Shown piece by piece: positions 7,164 to 15,197 of a stretch of 23,457 bases of DNA. The notes below the pieces were generated by a model. That model worked only from the letters and a program-made list of their open reading frames with translations. It did no database searches and had not been told where the DNA came from. Within the stretch, counting starts at the first letter, position 1; each line of letters begins with the position of its first letter. The DNA lies in contig JABISU010000261.1 in NCBI GenBank assembly GCA_018700255.1, positions 1-23,457 of the forward strand, given 5' to 3'. The position numbers were made by a program, and so were the translations under genes. This stretch comes from Flavobacteriales bacterium. GTDB taxonomy: Bacteria > Bacteroidota > Bacteroidia > Flavobacteriales > UA16.

Positions 7164-9164
7164 ATGAATTTTAGCATTGGATGTGATCACGCAGGACCAG
7201 TATATAAAAACACAATAATAGAACACCTCAAAGAACGTGGTTTTTCAGTAAAGAATTGTGGTACGGATAGTACAGAGAGTGTTGATTACCCAGATTTTGC
7301 ACATGCTGTTGCAAATGATGTGTCTTTAAAAGATTCAGAACTTGGAATTTTAATATGCGGATCAGCCAACGGTGTTGCTATGACAGCTAATAAACACAGT
7401 GAAGTTAGAGCTGCTATAGCCTGGACCCCTGAAATTGCGCACCTAGCAAAAACCCACAACGACGCAAACATAATTTGTATTCCCGCAAGATTTGTAAGCG
7501 AACAAGACGCAATAGATATAGTAGATGCTTTTCTCAATTCTCAATTCGAAGGGGGACGCCACGCAACAAGAGTTGGTAAAATTGCTTGCGGAATTTTAAC
7601 CCTATTACTCTGTGTATCATCCACGCTTTCCCCTCTTTCCCAATCCAACCCAACAGATACCCCACCCTCTATTAGTCAATCTGGATATGGTCAGATGATG
7701 GACTCAACGAAACTAAGAGCCCATTTAAGCATAATTGCATCTGATGAGTTTGAGGGGAGAGAAACAGGAACTAGGGGTGCTGAATTAACTGCGCTTTATT
7801 TAGAAAACCACTATTCTAAACTTGGTTTTGAACCCTACGACGGAAAATCATACACCCAAGATGTGCCAATGCTTAATTCTCAAATTCAAGGAGGGATTAT
7901 GAATGTCGCAGGGCAGGAATTAGGTCTAGTTGATGGTTTTTTACTTTATCCTGGAATAGATGAAACATCAATGAAAGATGTTCCGATGGTCTTTGCTGGA
8001 TATGGAACATTAAATAACAACGAGTATGATGACTACGCTAATATTGATGTGAAGGGTAAGTGCGTTGTGGTTTTACAAGGGGATATTAGAAACCCGGACT
8101 CAGAAGGAGCAAAAAACTCTACTTCAAAAAGAGAGAGGGTAGAATCTCTTGGGGCGGCGGCATTTATTGTTGTAATGCCTAATTCAGATTACAACACTTT
8201 TAAAGGAAGAATGAAGTTCTATATGACACGTAAATCAACGGTTTTAAATAGAACCAAGGAAGGTGAGGGCGCTAGTATACCTACTTTTTTTGTAAAAGAG
8301 GACGCTGCCGATGTTTGGTTTGAGACATCTAAAAAGATCAAAAAAATAGAAAAAATTAAAAAGAAAGGCGAGAAAAAAGGAGTGGTGACAACGGGTGATT
8401 TATCCTGCACTCTCAACTATAATATAGACATAAACAGAACGGAGTTTAATGGAAAAAACGTCCTTGCGTATTTACCGGGCGCAGATAAAGATTTAAGGGA
8501 GGAGGTTGTTGTAATAACATCTCATTACGACCATATCGGAATTATTGACGGGGAGGTTAACAATGGCGCAGATGATGACGGGTCTGGTACCGTAACCGTA
8601 ATGGAGCTAGCCAGGGTTTTCATGAAGGCATATAAAAACGGTGATGGACCGAGAAGGAGTGTTTTATTTATGAATGTAGTGGGTGAAGAAAAAGGGTTGC
8701 TTGGGTCGGAGTGGTATTCGGACCACCCCGTTTTTCCACTGGAAAACACGGTTGCAAATCTAAATATTGATATGATAGGTAGGGTTGACGAGGCACACTC
8801 AGATGATGAAAACTACATTTATTTAATTGGTTCAGATAAGCTTAGCTCGGAGCTCCACGAGATTTCAGAATCAGCGAACTCATCTTTTACTAATATTGCG
8901 CTTGATTATACTTTCAACGCCCCAGATGATCCCAATAGATTTTACTATCGTTCAGATCACTACAACTTTGCAAAGCATAATATTCCTGTGATTTTTTACT
9001 TCAGCGGTGTTCACGAAGACTACCACGCTCCAGGAGATGATGTTGAGAAGATAATGTTCACGAAGATGACAAACGTTGGGCGCTTAGCGTTCCACACTGC
9101 TTGGGAATTGCTTAATAGGGATAAAAAAATCGTTGTAGATAAAGTGAACGACTTTAAGGACTAA
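7164..9164 (+). CDS. Fusion: ribose-5-phosphate isomerase B plus M28 zinc peptidase
   Basis: A 666-residue single frame. I start it at the ATG at 7164, where RpiB homology begins, although the frame is open to a TTG at 7125. Residues 1-140 are a full RpiB/LacAB isomerase: GCDHAG (H9), DYPDFA, the catalytic-type C65 in GILICGSANG, H98 in THND, and GGRHATR, the normal RpiB end. It interconverts ribose-5-P and ribulose-5-P. Residues 137-160 are a basic then hydrophobic stretch (KIACGILTLLLCVSS) resembling a signal peptide. Residues about 175-660 are a peptidase with a PA insert (about 255-380) and M28 residues H454, D471, E508, E509, D536 and H621, so the zinc site is intact. A lysine-rich linker lies at 389-405. 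There is no in-frame ATG/GTG/TTG at the junction. The stop overlaps that of the convergent lipoprotein gene by 4 bases. Fusion, or an assembly error joining two genes, cannot be separated here. Confidence 0.85.
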   Translation: MNFSIGCDHAGPVYKNTIIEHLKERGFSVKNCGTDSTESVDYPDFAHAVANDVSLKDSELGILICGSANGVAMTANKHSEVRAAIAWTPEIAHLAKTHNDANIICIPARFVSEQDAIDIVDAFLNSQFEGGRHATRVGKIACGILTLLLCVSSTLSPLSQSNPTDTPPSISQSGYGQMMDSTKLRAHLSIIASDEFEGRETGTRGAELTALYLENHYSKLGFEPYDGKSYTQDVPMLNSQIQGGIMNVAGQELGLVDGFLLYPGIDETSMKDVPMVFAGYGTLNNNEYDDYANIDVKGKCVVVLQGDIRNPDSEGAKNSTSKRERVESLGAAAFIVVMPNSDYNTFKGRMKFYMTRKSTVLNRTKEGEGASIPTFFVKEDAADVWFETSKKIKKIEKIKKKGEKKGVVTTGDLSCTLNYNIDINRTEFNGKNVLAYLPGADKDLREEVVVITSHYDHIGIIDGEVNNGADDDGSGTVTVMELARVFMKAYKNGDGPRRSVLFMNVVGEEKGLLGSEWYSDHPVFPLENTVANLNIDMIGRVDEAHSDDENYIYLIGSDKLSSELHEISESANSSFTNIALDYTFNAPDDPNRFYYRSDHYNFAKHNIPVIFYFSGVHEDYHAPGDDVEKIMFTKMTNVGRLAFHTAWELLNRDKKIVVDKVNDFKD

Positions 9165-10342
9165 TCATTCAAAAAGGCCTCAACAGTTTCTCGGAAGAAC
9201 ACCACCTCTTCTTCATACGCCCCTCCTGTTGCCGGCTCACTAAACCCTGAGTGGATAATTGGATCGCCTTCTAGCGGGATAAATGCTGTTGTGGGAAAGG
9301 ATTTAACCCCCCCAAAAAAAGCAAGGCACGAATCAGCCTCACCCTTACTGGCAGCTCCTCCGTGTAACACTTCCCAAGAAACCCCCAAACTCTCTTTAAA
9401 ATCTGCTATTCTTCTCAAAGCTTCATTACCCTTAAACCTTTCGAAAGACATAGACACAACGAGCATTTCTGGATAATCTAAAGACAACTCCTTCAACAAC
9501 CTCACCTCGTCCATACAGTTAGGGCACCATGTACCCATAACATCCACTACAAGAAGTTTATACCCAGACTTTTTAAACCTTTCCCTAGACCAAACCTCAA
9601 CCTCTCCACCCGAGTTTATCCCCTCAAACCTTATTTTCTCACCCCTACCCCACTCCTGCCTAGAGCTCCATTTAACTTTTTCATTTTCTACCCTTACCCC
9701 ACTCCACGAAGTGCTGTAATGAATCCCACTCTTAAAAACCCCGTCGGTTATTGAATCCCCCCTAATCACCCCCTCGAAATAGAAAAGATGAGCCCCATCG
9801 AAATTTTGAATTTTAAATTCACTAGTAATTGTATCTATTTCCCCAGCTAGATATCTATAATCTCCAGTTGGGGTCATAAAAGTTGCCCAAGCGGAATCAC
9901 CCTTTTGCCTGAGCTTAAACTTTCCTAACGACGTATCCCAAACAGAGTTAATTTCCCCACCCCTAACCGGAACAAGCTTTTTCAAAGGATTCACCTCAAG
10001 CTTAACCCGATAATCTTTAGTTCTTAACGAATCTATCCAACATCCTATCCATGCTCCCCCACTCCACTTACCCACCCATGACCCCCCAAAAACAGGTACA
10101 GAATAACAACCTTCACCCTGTGATTTCACAAAGATGCTCTCATCTCCATTTTTAACCACAAGACCCCCATCAACCTTCTCAGTAAGTACTGTAACGCATG
10201 TTGAATCATCAAGAGTAAATACGGAGGAATAAAAACGGTGCTCAACTGAATTTTTTTGACCAGCTGAGCACCCAAACAACATTACAGTAGCGACAAACAA
10301 AGTCGCTAAAGTTGATATACATACGCCTCTACCCAGTATCAA
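9161..10342 (-). CDS. TlpA-like thioredoxin-fold lipoprotein
   Basis: A 393-residue protein with a lipoprotein signal: hydrophobic h-region and lipobox LFGC with C25, so it should be anchored in the envelope. The C-terminal third (about 255-393) is a TlpA/ResA thioredoxin fold with the redox motif WCPNC (C273, C276) in VMGTWCPNC and the cis-proline P350 in KSFPTT. The N-terminal half is a beta-rich domain with repeated toggling W/G motifs, of unknown role. Such proteins reduce or isomerise periplasmic disulfides, for example in cytochrome maturation. The start is TTG at 10342, overlapping the aldehyde dehydrogenase TGA as TTGA. An in-frame TGA two codons upstream and the position of the signal peptide make TTG the only sensible start, so translation is probably coupled to the dehydrogenase. 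The stop overlaps the M28 fusion gene tail to tail. Confidence 0.88.
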   Translation of the reverse strand: MILGRGVCISTLATLFVATVMLFGCSAGQKNSVEHRFYSSVFTLDDSTCVTVLTEKVDGGLVVKNGDESIFVKSQGEGCYSVPVFGGSWVGKWSGGAWIGCWIDSLRTKDYRVKLEVNPLKKLVPVRGGEINSVWDTSLGKFKLRQKGDSAWATFMTPTGDYRYLAGEIDTITSEFKIQNFDGAHLFYFEGVIRGDSITDGVFKSGIHYSTSWSGVRVENEKVKWSSRQEWGRGEKIRFEGINSGGEVEVWSRERFKKSGYKLLVVDVMGTWCPNCMDEVRLLKELSLDYPEMLVVSMSFERFKGNEALRRIADFKESLGVSWEVLHGGAASKGEADSCLAFFGGVKSFPTTAFIPLEGDPIIHSGFSEPATGGAYEEEVVFFRETVEAFLND

Positions 10343-11868
10343 AGGTCAAATTTTATTCCCTGAGCTAATGGCAGGTCTTCACCGTAGTTAATGGTGTTTG
10401 TTTGGCGTCTCATGTACGCCTTCCATGCATCAGAACCACTCTCGCGACCACCACCAGTTTCTTTCTCTCCCCCGAAAGCCCCCCCGATTTCAGCTCCAGA
10501 TGTTCCGATATTCACGTTGGCTATTCCACAATCAGAGCCGGCTGCAGATAAAAACAACTCGGCTTCACGCAGGTTATTCGTCATGATAGCCGATGATAAA
10601 CCCTGAACCACTCCGTTTTGCATCGCTATAGCCTCTTCAACGGTTTCGTATTTCATAATGTAAAGAATAGGAGCGAAAGTCTCATCCTGAACGATTTGCA
10701 TTTCATTATTTACCTCAGCAATAGCAGGTCTAACGTAACAACCACTTTCATAACCCTCTCCCTCAAGAACCCCACCGGGAACAAGCACGGTTCCACCCTG
10801 CTCCTCCACAGCTTTAAGCGCTGTTAAGTATCCATCGACAGCAAGCGCATCGATAAGCGGACCTACATGATTGTTTTCATCGAGTGGATCTCCTATACGA
10901 ATCTGTTTGTAAGCTTGCGTAAGCTGGTCTTTAACTTTTTCGTAAATGCTAGAGTGAACGATAACCCTTCTTGTGCTTGTGCAACGCTGTCCACAAGTGC
11001 CAACAGCTCCAAAGACAGCGGCTGGTACAACAACTTTAAGATCAGCATCAGGCGTGATGATAAGAGCGTTGTTTCCACCTAACTCTAACAACGAGCGACC
11101 CAAACGAGCGGCAACCGCCTGAGCAACAATTTTACCCATACGCGTTGATCCTGTAGCGCTAATAAGAGGAACACGCTTATCATTACTTAACATTTCACCA
11201 ACCCTATAATCTCCATTAACAACACAAGAGATCCCTTCAGGGACACCATTTGCATCAGCTACTTCAACCCAAATGTTTTGGCAAGCAATAGCACAAAGAG
11301 GAGCTTTCTCAGAGGGCTTCCAAACACAAACATCACCTGACACCCACGCAAGAGCGGTATTCCAACACCAAACCGCAACAGGGAAGTTAAAGGCAGAAAT
11401 AATCCCAACAGTTCCCAGTGGGTGATATTGCTCATACATCCGGTGATTTCGGCGCTCTGAATGCATTGTGAGACCGTAGAGCATTCGACTTTGGCCCAAT
11501 GCAAAATCGCAAATATCAATCATCTCCTGAACCTCACCGAGGCCCTCCTGATAACTCTTCCCCATTTCATAAGAAACAAGAGCCCCTAATGATTTCTTCT
11601 TTTCACGAAGAGCGTCACCGAATTGACGAACCACTTCACCACGCTCTGGCGCACTCCACTTCCTCCACTCAATAAAAGCCTTGCTTGCTGCACCCATAAC
11701 AACCTCATAATCACCTGAGGTTGCGGTAGTTACGCTCGCAATTGTTTTTCCATCTGTCGGAGAAACAGAATCAATATGTGGGCCCGAACCCAATGTACGG
11801 CCTCCAATCATAACACCGGCATTTGTCTCTCTAATGCCTAAATCGGTAAGAACTTTTTGAATATCCAT
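10339..11868 (-). CDS. amaB: ALDH7-type aldehyde dehydrogenase (L-piperidine-6-carboxylate / aminoadipate-semialdehyde dehydrogenase)
   Basis: A 509-residue NAD(P)-dependent aldehyde dehydrogenase of normal length. Catalytic residues are visible: N161 in FNFPVAVWCWN, E262 in LELGGNN, and the nucleophile C296 in GTCGQRCTSTRR. The NFPVAVWCWNTALAW segment, the LELGGNNA form of the glutamate motif and GTCGQRCTSTRR are typical of the ALDH7 (antiquitin) group, which oxidises aminoadipate semialdehyde, in equilibrium with piperideine-6-carboxylate, in lysine breakdown. The substrate is inferred from family only; no other lysine catabolic gene lies in the window. The ATG at 11868 has a Bacteroidota -7 box about 35 bases upstream. 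The downstream TlpA-like lipoprotein overlaps by 4 bases, so the two are co-transcribed although no functional link is obvious. Confidence 0.9.
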   Translation of the reverse strand: MDIQKVLTDLGIRETNAGVMIGGRTLGSGPHIDSVSPTDGKTIASVTTATSGDYEVVMGAASKAFIEWRKWSAPERGEVVRQFGDALREKKKSLGALVSYEMGKSYQEGLGEVQEMIDICDFALGQSRMLYGLTMHSERRNHRMYEQYHPLGTVGIISAFNFPVAVWCWNTALAWVSGDVCVWKPSEKAPLCAIACQNIWVEVADANGVPEGISCVVNGDYRVGEMLSNDKRVPLISATGSTRMGKIVAQAVAARLGRSLLELGGNNALIITPDADLKVVVPAAVFGAVGTCGQRCTSTRRVIVHSSIYEKVKDQLTQAYKQIRIGDPLDENNHVGPLIDALAVDGYLTALKAVEEQGGTVLVPGGVLEGEGYESGCYVRPAIAEVNNEMQIVQDETFAPILYIMKYETVEEAIAMQNGVVQGLSSAIMTNNLREAELFLSAAGSDCGIANVNIGTSGAEIGGAFGGEKETGGGRESGSDAWKAYMRRQTNTINYGEDLPLAQGIKFDL

Positions 11869-11902
11869 CTAATAAGATAATTTTTTGCTGTTAATTGCGG
11901 TG

Positions 11903-11910
11903 CAAAGATA
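11903..11910 (-). promoter_or_regulatory. Putative -7 promoter box TATCTTTG for the aldehyde dehydrogenase
   Basis: On the minus strand the sequence reads TATCTTTG, an exact match to the Bacteroidota sigma-A -7 consensus TAnnTTTG. It ends 34 bases before the ATG of the dehydrogenase, which is a reasonable leader length. I did not find a TTG -33 element at the usual spacing, so the call rests on the -7 box alone. It lies inside the longest possible form of the divergent YkgJ frame, which favours the shorter GTG start for that gene. Confidence 0.4.
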
Positions 11911-11924
11911 CAATTAGAATTACC

Positions 11925-12443
11925 GTGGATTTAGAAAGACACAAAGAACAGGTGCGTTTAAAGAGAAATGAAAACATTACGTTTTTCAAAAGACTCAGAA
12001 AGACAAACCCCCAAAAACTAGATGCGCTTATTCACCCCCTTCACGAAGATGTGTTTGCGTGTACCGATTGTTTAAAGTGTGCAAATTGCTGTAAAACAAC
12101 CAGTCCACTTTTTTCAGACAGGGATATAAAAAGAATATCCAAGTATTTAAGACTAAGCCCACAGGAGTTAGAGGACACCTATCTAAAAAGAGATTCAGAC
12201 GAGTATTTCGTGCTAAAGAAATCACCATGCGTTTTTTTAGGTGATGACAACTACTGCAGTATTTATAGTGTGCGACCTAAAGCCTGTCAAGAATTCCCCC
12301 ACACAAACAGGAGGCGACAACACCAAATACTTGAACTTACTCGCGCTAACACCGAGGTGTGTCCAGCTGCGTTTGAAATTATTGATAAACTGAAAAAGAA
12401 GCTAAATCTTAACAAACCAGACAAGTCAGGAAACAAATACTAA
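11925..12443 (+). CDS. YkgJ-family zinc/iron-chelating cysteine-cluster protein
   Basis: About 172 residues from the GTG at 11925. The frame is open further to a TTG at 11895, but the family normally starts with a basic helix like DLERHKEQVRLKRNENITFF, and the longer version would overlap a promoter box. The cysteine cluster is clear: DCLKCANCCKTTSPLF (a CxxCxxCC-type motif), then C in KSPCVFLGDDNYCSIYSVRPKACQEFPH and a last C in TEVCPAAF. The YkgJ family is thought to bind a metal cluster; its reaction is unknown. The basic C-terminus is rich in lysine. It is transcribed away from the aldehyde dehydrogenase and converges on mnmG, with a single base between the two stop codons. Confidence 0.85.
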   Translation: MDLERHKEQVRLKRNENITFFKRLRKTNPQKLDALIHPLHEDVFACTDCLKCANCCKTTSPLFSDRDIKRISKYLRLSPQELEDTYLKRDSDEYFVLKKSPCVFLGDDNYCSIYSVRPKACQEFPHTNRRRQHQILELTRANTEVCPAAFEIIDKLKKKLNLNKPDKSGNKY

Positions 12444-12444
12444 C

Positions 12445-14313
12445 CTATCGCCCTAAGTATATAAGCAGAACGCTCACATCTGACGCGCTCACTCCGGAGA
12501 TATTAGCCGCCTCACCAAGTGTTTTAGGTTTTCGATCGGAGAGTTTCTGCTTAGCCTCAGAGCTAAGTGAAGCAAGCTTAGAATACTCTAAATCATCAGG
12601 AATTTTCAACCCCTCAAGTTTCGACATACGATCTGCCATTACTTGCTCCTTCTCTATGTAACCCTCATACTTAGCCTGTATTTCCACTTGCTCAATCACA
12701 TCTTTATCCATCTCGGATAACAGTGTTAACTCAGGGAGTTCTTCTATCATGGATGATAGATTAATATGTGGCCTTGTAAGTATTTGCTTTGCTTTTACAC
12801 GCTGCTTAAGCTCAGAACTCCCCATTTTCTTAAGAAAAGCATTTGCTCCTTCTGGACTAATTGAGGTTTTCTCGAGCGTTTTTCTAACACTCTTAACCGA
12901 AACTTGTTTTTTCTCTAATAACTCAAGCCTTTCGTCAGAGGCCAAACCTATTTTATGTCCTAGTGGCGTAAGGCGCTCATCAGCATTGTCCTGTCGAAGC
13001 AATATTCTATATTCAGCCCTTGAAGTGAACATCCTATAAGGTTCGTCAGTACCTTTTGTAACAAGATCGTCAATAAGAACACCTATATAAGCGTCTGAAC
13101 GACTAAGAACAACAGGGTCATTGTTCCACGTGGAACGTGCGGCATTTACTCCAGCCATTAAACCCTGACACGCAGCTTCCTCATATCCGGTAGTGCCATT
13201 TATTTGGCCAGCAAAATACAGGTTACTAACTGAGGTTGTTTCTAAACTGTGCTTAAGTTGAGTAGGAGGGAAGTAGTCATATTCAACAGCATAACCAGGC
13301 CGGAACATTTTCGCATTTTCGAAACCAGGGATGAGTTTTAATGCAGCGTGTTGAACTTCTTCGGGGAGGCTTGTTGAAAACCCATTTAAATAAATCTCTA
13401 TTGTATTTCTCCCTTCCGGCTCAACAAACAATTGATGGCGGCTTTTATCTGCAAAGCGATCTATTTTATCTTCAATACTAGGGCAATACCTTGGACCAAG
13501 ACCTTGTATACGACCATTAAACATAGGAGATCTTTCAAAACCACTTCTCAGCACATCATGAACCGCTGCATTTGTGTACGCGATATGGCAAGGCAGCTGT
13601 TCGCTTAAATCCTTGCGTTTTTTTAGAAAGGAAAAATGTGTAGGGTCGTCGTCGCCAGGTTGTTGCTCCATCTTTGTGAAGTCAAGGCTTCTGCCATCAA
13701 TTCTCGGCGGTGTTCCTGTTTTCATACGGCCGCTCTTAAACCCCAACCCTACCAATTGCTCTGTTATACCCAATGACGCTCGTTCTCCAGCACGCCCACC
13801 TCCAAACTGCTTTTCACCAATATGCATAAGACCATTTAAAAACGTACCGTTTGTTAACACAACAGCCTTTCCTCTTATTTCAGACCCTAACGCTGTCCTA
13901 ACACCAACACATTTCCCCCCCTCAACGATTACGCTTGTTACAGAATCTTGCCAAAAATCAAGCCTAGGAGTTTTTTCAAGCATTTCTCTCCAGGTTAAGG
14001 CGAAATGGTATTTGTCATTTTGTGTACGAGGGCTCCACATAGCCGGACCCTTAGAGCGGTTTAACATTCTAAACTGAATAGCACTTTCATCACTTACTAG
14101 CCCGCTATAACCACCTAGCGCGTCAACCTCCCTGATAATTTGCCCCTTTGCCACACCACCCATTGCTGGATTACATGACATTTGACCGATAACACCCATG
14201 TTCATTGTCACAAGTAATGTTTTAGCCCCGGTGTTTGCCGCCGCCGCCGCCGCCTCATTACCAGCGTGCCCCGCACCAACCACGATAACATCGTAAGAAG
14301 TATGAAATTTCAA
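12445..14313 (-). CDS. mnmG: tRNA uridine-5-carboxymethylaminomethyl modification enzyme MnmG (GidA)
   Basis: A 622-residue FAD protein of standard length. With MnmE it adds the carboxymethylaminomethyl (or aminomethyl) group to U34 of certain tRNAs in the cytosol. The N-terminal FAD loop is [12 protein letters not shown] (G13, G15, G18, E20); family members usually have Cys where N19 stands. The two functional cysteines align exactly with the E. coli numbering: C47 in MSCNPAMGG and C277 in [30 protein letters not shown] and [10 protein letters not shown] are also present, as is the C-terminal MnmE-binding helical region. The gene starts 8 bases after ybeY and is last in the DUF4175/ATPase/ybeY/mnmG unit. 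A parS-like palindrome lies inside the coding sequence at a poorly conserved stretch (RSTWNND). The alanine run at 21-26 is coded by a six-copy GCG repeat (14237-14254). Confidence 0.97.
   Translation of the reverse strand: MKFHTSYDVIVVGAGHAGNEAAAAAANTGAKTLLVTMNMGVIGQMSCNPAMGGVAKGQIIREVDALGGYSGLVSDESAIQFRMLNRSKGPAMWSPRTQNDKYHFALTWREMLEKTPRLDFWQDSVTSVIVEGGKCVGVRTALGSEIRGKAVVLTNGTFLNGLMHIGEKQFGGGRAGERASLGITEQLVGLGFKSGRMKTGTPPRIDGRSLDFTKMEQQPGDDDPTHFSFLKKRKDLSEQLPCHIAYTNAAVHDVLRSGFERSPMFNGRIQGLGPRYCPSIEDKIDRFADKSRHQLFVEPEGRNTIEIYLNGFSTSLPEEVQHAALKLIPGFENAKMFRPGYAVEYDYFPPTQLKHSLETTSVSNLYFAGQINGTTGYEEAACQGLMAGVNAARSTWNNDPVVLSRSDAYIGVLIDDLVTKGTDEPYRMFTSRAEYRILLRQDNADERLTPLGHKIGLASDERLELLEKKQVSVKSVRKTLEKTSISPEGANAFLKKMGSSELKQRVKAKQILTRPHINLSSMIEELPELTLLSEMDKDVIEQVEIQAKYEGYIEKEQVMADRMSKLEGLKIPDDLEYSKLASLSSEAKQKLSDRKPKTLGEAANISGVSASDVSVLLIYLGR
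13122..13137. other. parS-like centromere site inside mnmG
   Basis: The plus strand reads TGTTCCACGTGGAACG, 15 of 16 bases identical to TGTTCCACGTGGAACA, the GC-variant of the universal ParB-binding parS site (TGTTTCACGTGAAACA). The inner 14 bases form a perfect palindrome. It lies in mnmG codons for R-S-T-W-N, a segment that is not conserved in the family, so the protein does not force the sequence. A second, perfect copy lies 1210 bases away, which makes chance unlikely. Confidence 0.75.
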
Positions 14314-14321
14314 GTTAGAAT

Positions 14322-14750
14322 TTATTTAGAATGTTCCACGTGGAACATCTTTAACGCAACATCTTCAGCGGCCCTCATTATCTTTATCTCAGCCTCTATC
14401 TTATCATTAAGCCCCAACAAATGTAATACCCCATGAACCATAACTCTACGCAGCTCATGCTGTATTAACACCCCTTCTTGTTTTGCGTTTTCTTTAACCC
14501 TGTCATAAGAAATAAATAAATCTCCACCTATAACATCTTTATCGGTATAATCGAAGGTTATTATATCTGTGTAATAGTTGTGTTCGAGATACTGATTATT
14601 TAGATCTAATAAGTACTCGTCAGAGCAAATAATTACACCAACATCACCAATTTTTTTACCATTAGATGAAATGACATTTGAAATCCATTCCCTAACTCTT
14701 TTACGATTTTTTATCCTACACGAAGAGTCTAAGTCGTTAAAATAGATCAC
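14322..14750 (-). CDS. ybeY: rRNA maturation endoribonuclease YbeY
   Basis: A 142-residue metal-dependent RNase that acts in 16S rRNA 3'-end processing and ribosome quality control. The metal motif is [12 protein letters not shown]106 and H110 are kept, and the third ligand, His in E. coli, is D116, a change that I believe is usual in Bacteroidota. [18 protein letters not shown] and GGDLFIS are further family marks. The ATG at 14750 lies 18 bases after the RsbW-like ATPase gene, and the stop is 8 bases before mnmG. The final codons (M-F-H-V-E-H-S-K) are written across a perfect parS palindrome, so the C-terminal sequence of the protein is partly set by a DNA site. Confidence 0.95.
   Translation of the reverse strand: MIYFNDLDSSCRIKNRKRVREWISNVISSNGKKIGDVGVIICSDEYLLDLNNQYLEHNYYTDIITFDYTDKDVIGGDLFISYDRVKENAKQEGVLIQHELRRVMVHGVLHLLGLNDKIEAEIKIMRAAEDVALKMFHVEHSK
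14331..14348. other. Perfect parS centromere site at the ybeY/mnmG junction
   Basis: ATGTTCCACGTGGAACAT is a perfect 18-base palindrome. Its inner 16 bases, TGTTCCACGTGGAACA, equal the known GC-variant of the parS site bound by chromosomal ParB. It overlaps the last codons of ybeY and ends 17 bases upstream of the mnmG start. A zero-loop palindrome without a T-tract is a poor terminator, so segregation is the best reading. parA/parB are not in this window. Confidence 0.85.
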
Positions 14751-14768
14751 AATTTATCAGTTGTGGGA

Positions 14769-15182
14769 TTATCGAAGCACCCCAGTAAAGACAAGCTCAA
14801 TGATTCTTCCATTCTCCTCGAATAAGCATTCGTCAGCGAGATTGCGCATGAGAAAAACACCCCTACCATTGGGACGCTCAAGATTTTCAGGTGAAGTAGG
14901 GTCTGGGAGATTCTCATAATCAAAACCAGCACCTTCGTCAGAGATTCTAAAAAACAAATCCTTCCCTCTTTTCTCATATTCGACAGAAACACTCTTATTA
15001 ATATCAAGTTTATTTCCATGAACGATAGCATTATTCACGCCCTCAGTCATCGCTATTAAAATGTCCCCATAATGTTCTTCAATAACGCTATGTTGTTCGC
15101 ACATCTCATCAATGAGGCGTTCAACGATAGCTATATTTTCTGGCTTTGATTGGAAGCTTAGCTCTTGCATAATTGGTGACAT
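14769..15182 (-). CDS. RsbW-like ATP-binding protein (GHKL anti-sigma-type kinase domain)
   Basis: A stand-alone HATPase_c_2 domain of 137 residues with no dimerisation or sensor domain. The N box is TEGVNNAIVHGNK (E47, N51, H55), the G1 box ISDEGAGFD (D82, G84, G86) and the G2 loop NGRGVFLMR (N105-G108). This is the fold of the anti-sigma kinases RsbW and SpoIIAB, which bind a sigma factor or phosphorylate an antagonist, but no sigma factor or STAS antagonist gene is nearby, so the partner is unknown. The ATG at 15182 is used; a second ATG at 15170 (M5) is an equally possible start. The gene follows the DUF4175 gene by 15 bases and precedes ybeY by 18, so it is co-transcribed with rRNA and tRNA maturation genes. 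Confidence 0.88.
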   Translation of the reverse strand: MSPIMQELSFQSKPENIAIVERLIDEMCEQHSVIEEHYGDILIAMTEGVNNAIVHGNKLDINKSVSVEYEKRGKDLFFRISDEGAGFDYENLPDPTSPENLERPNGRGVFLMRNLADECLFEENGRIIELVFTGVLR

Positions 15183-15197
15183 AACATTAAAAACAAA

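Noticed and set aside
8329..8385. A-rich stretch in the peptidase linker as a programmed frameshift site
   Set aside because: The frame continues without interruption into an intact catalytic domain, and no alternative frame of use is opened.
10391..11082. Cluster of short plus-strand frames opposite the aldehyde dehydrogenase
   Set aside because: No family resemblance; fully covered by an intact ALDH frame with its catalytic residues.
13574..14077. 167-codon plus-strand frame opposite mnmG
   Set aside because: It is antisense to a certain gene, has no recognisable domain, and is rich in P, S and C as expected for a shadow frame.
14237..14254. Six-copy GCC/GCG run as a phase-variable repeat
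   Set aside because: It is a trinucleotide repeat in frame, coding the alanine run normally found after the FAD loop of MnmG; changes would not shift the frame.
14331..14348. Palindrome at ybeY/mnmG as an intrinsic terminator
   Set aside because: It has no loop and no T-tract, lies inside a tightly packed operon, and matches parS exactly.
14747..15031. 94-codon minus-strand frame overlapping the RsbW-like ATPase
   Set aside because: It is in another frame of a recognised GHKL domain whose motifs are all in the 14769-15182 frame.
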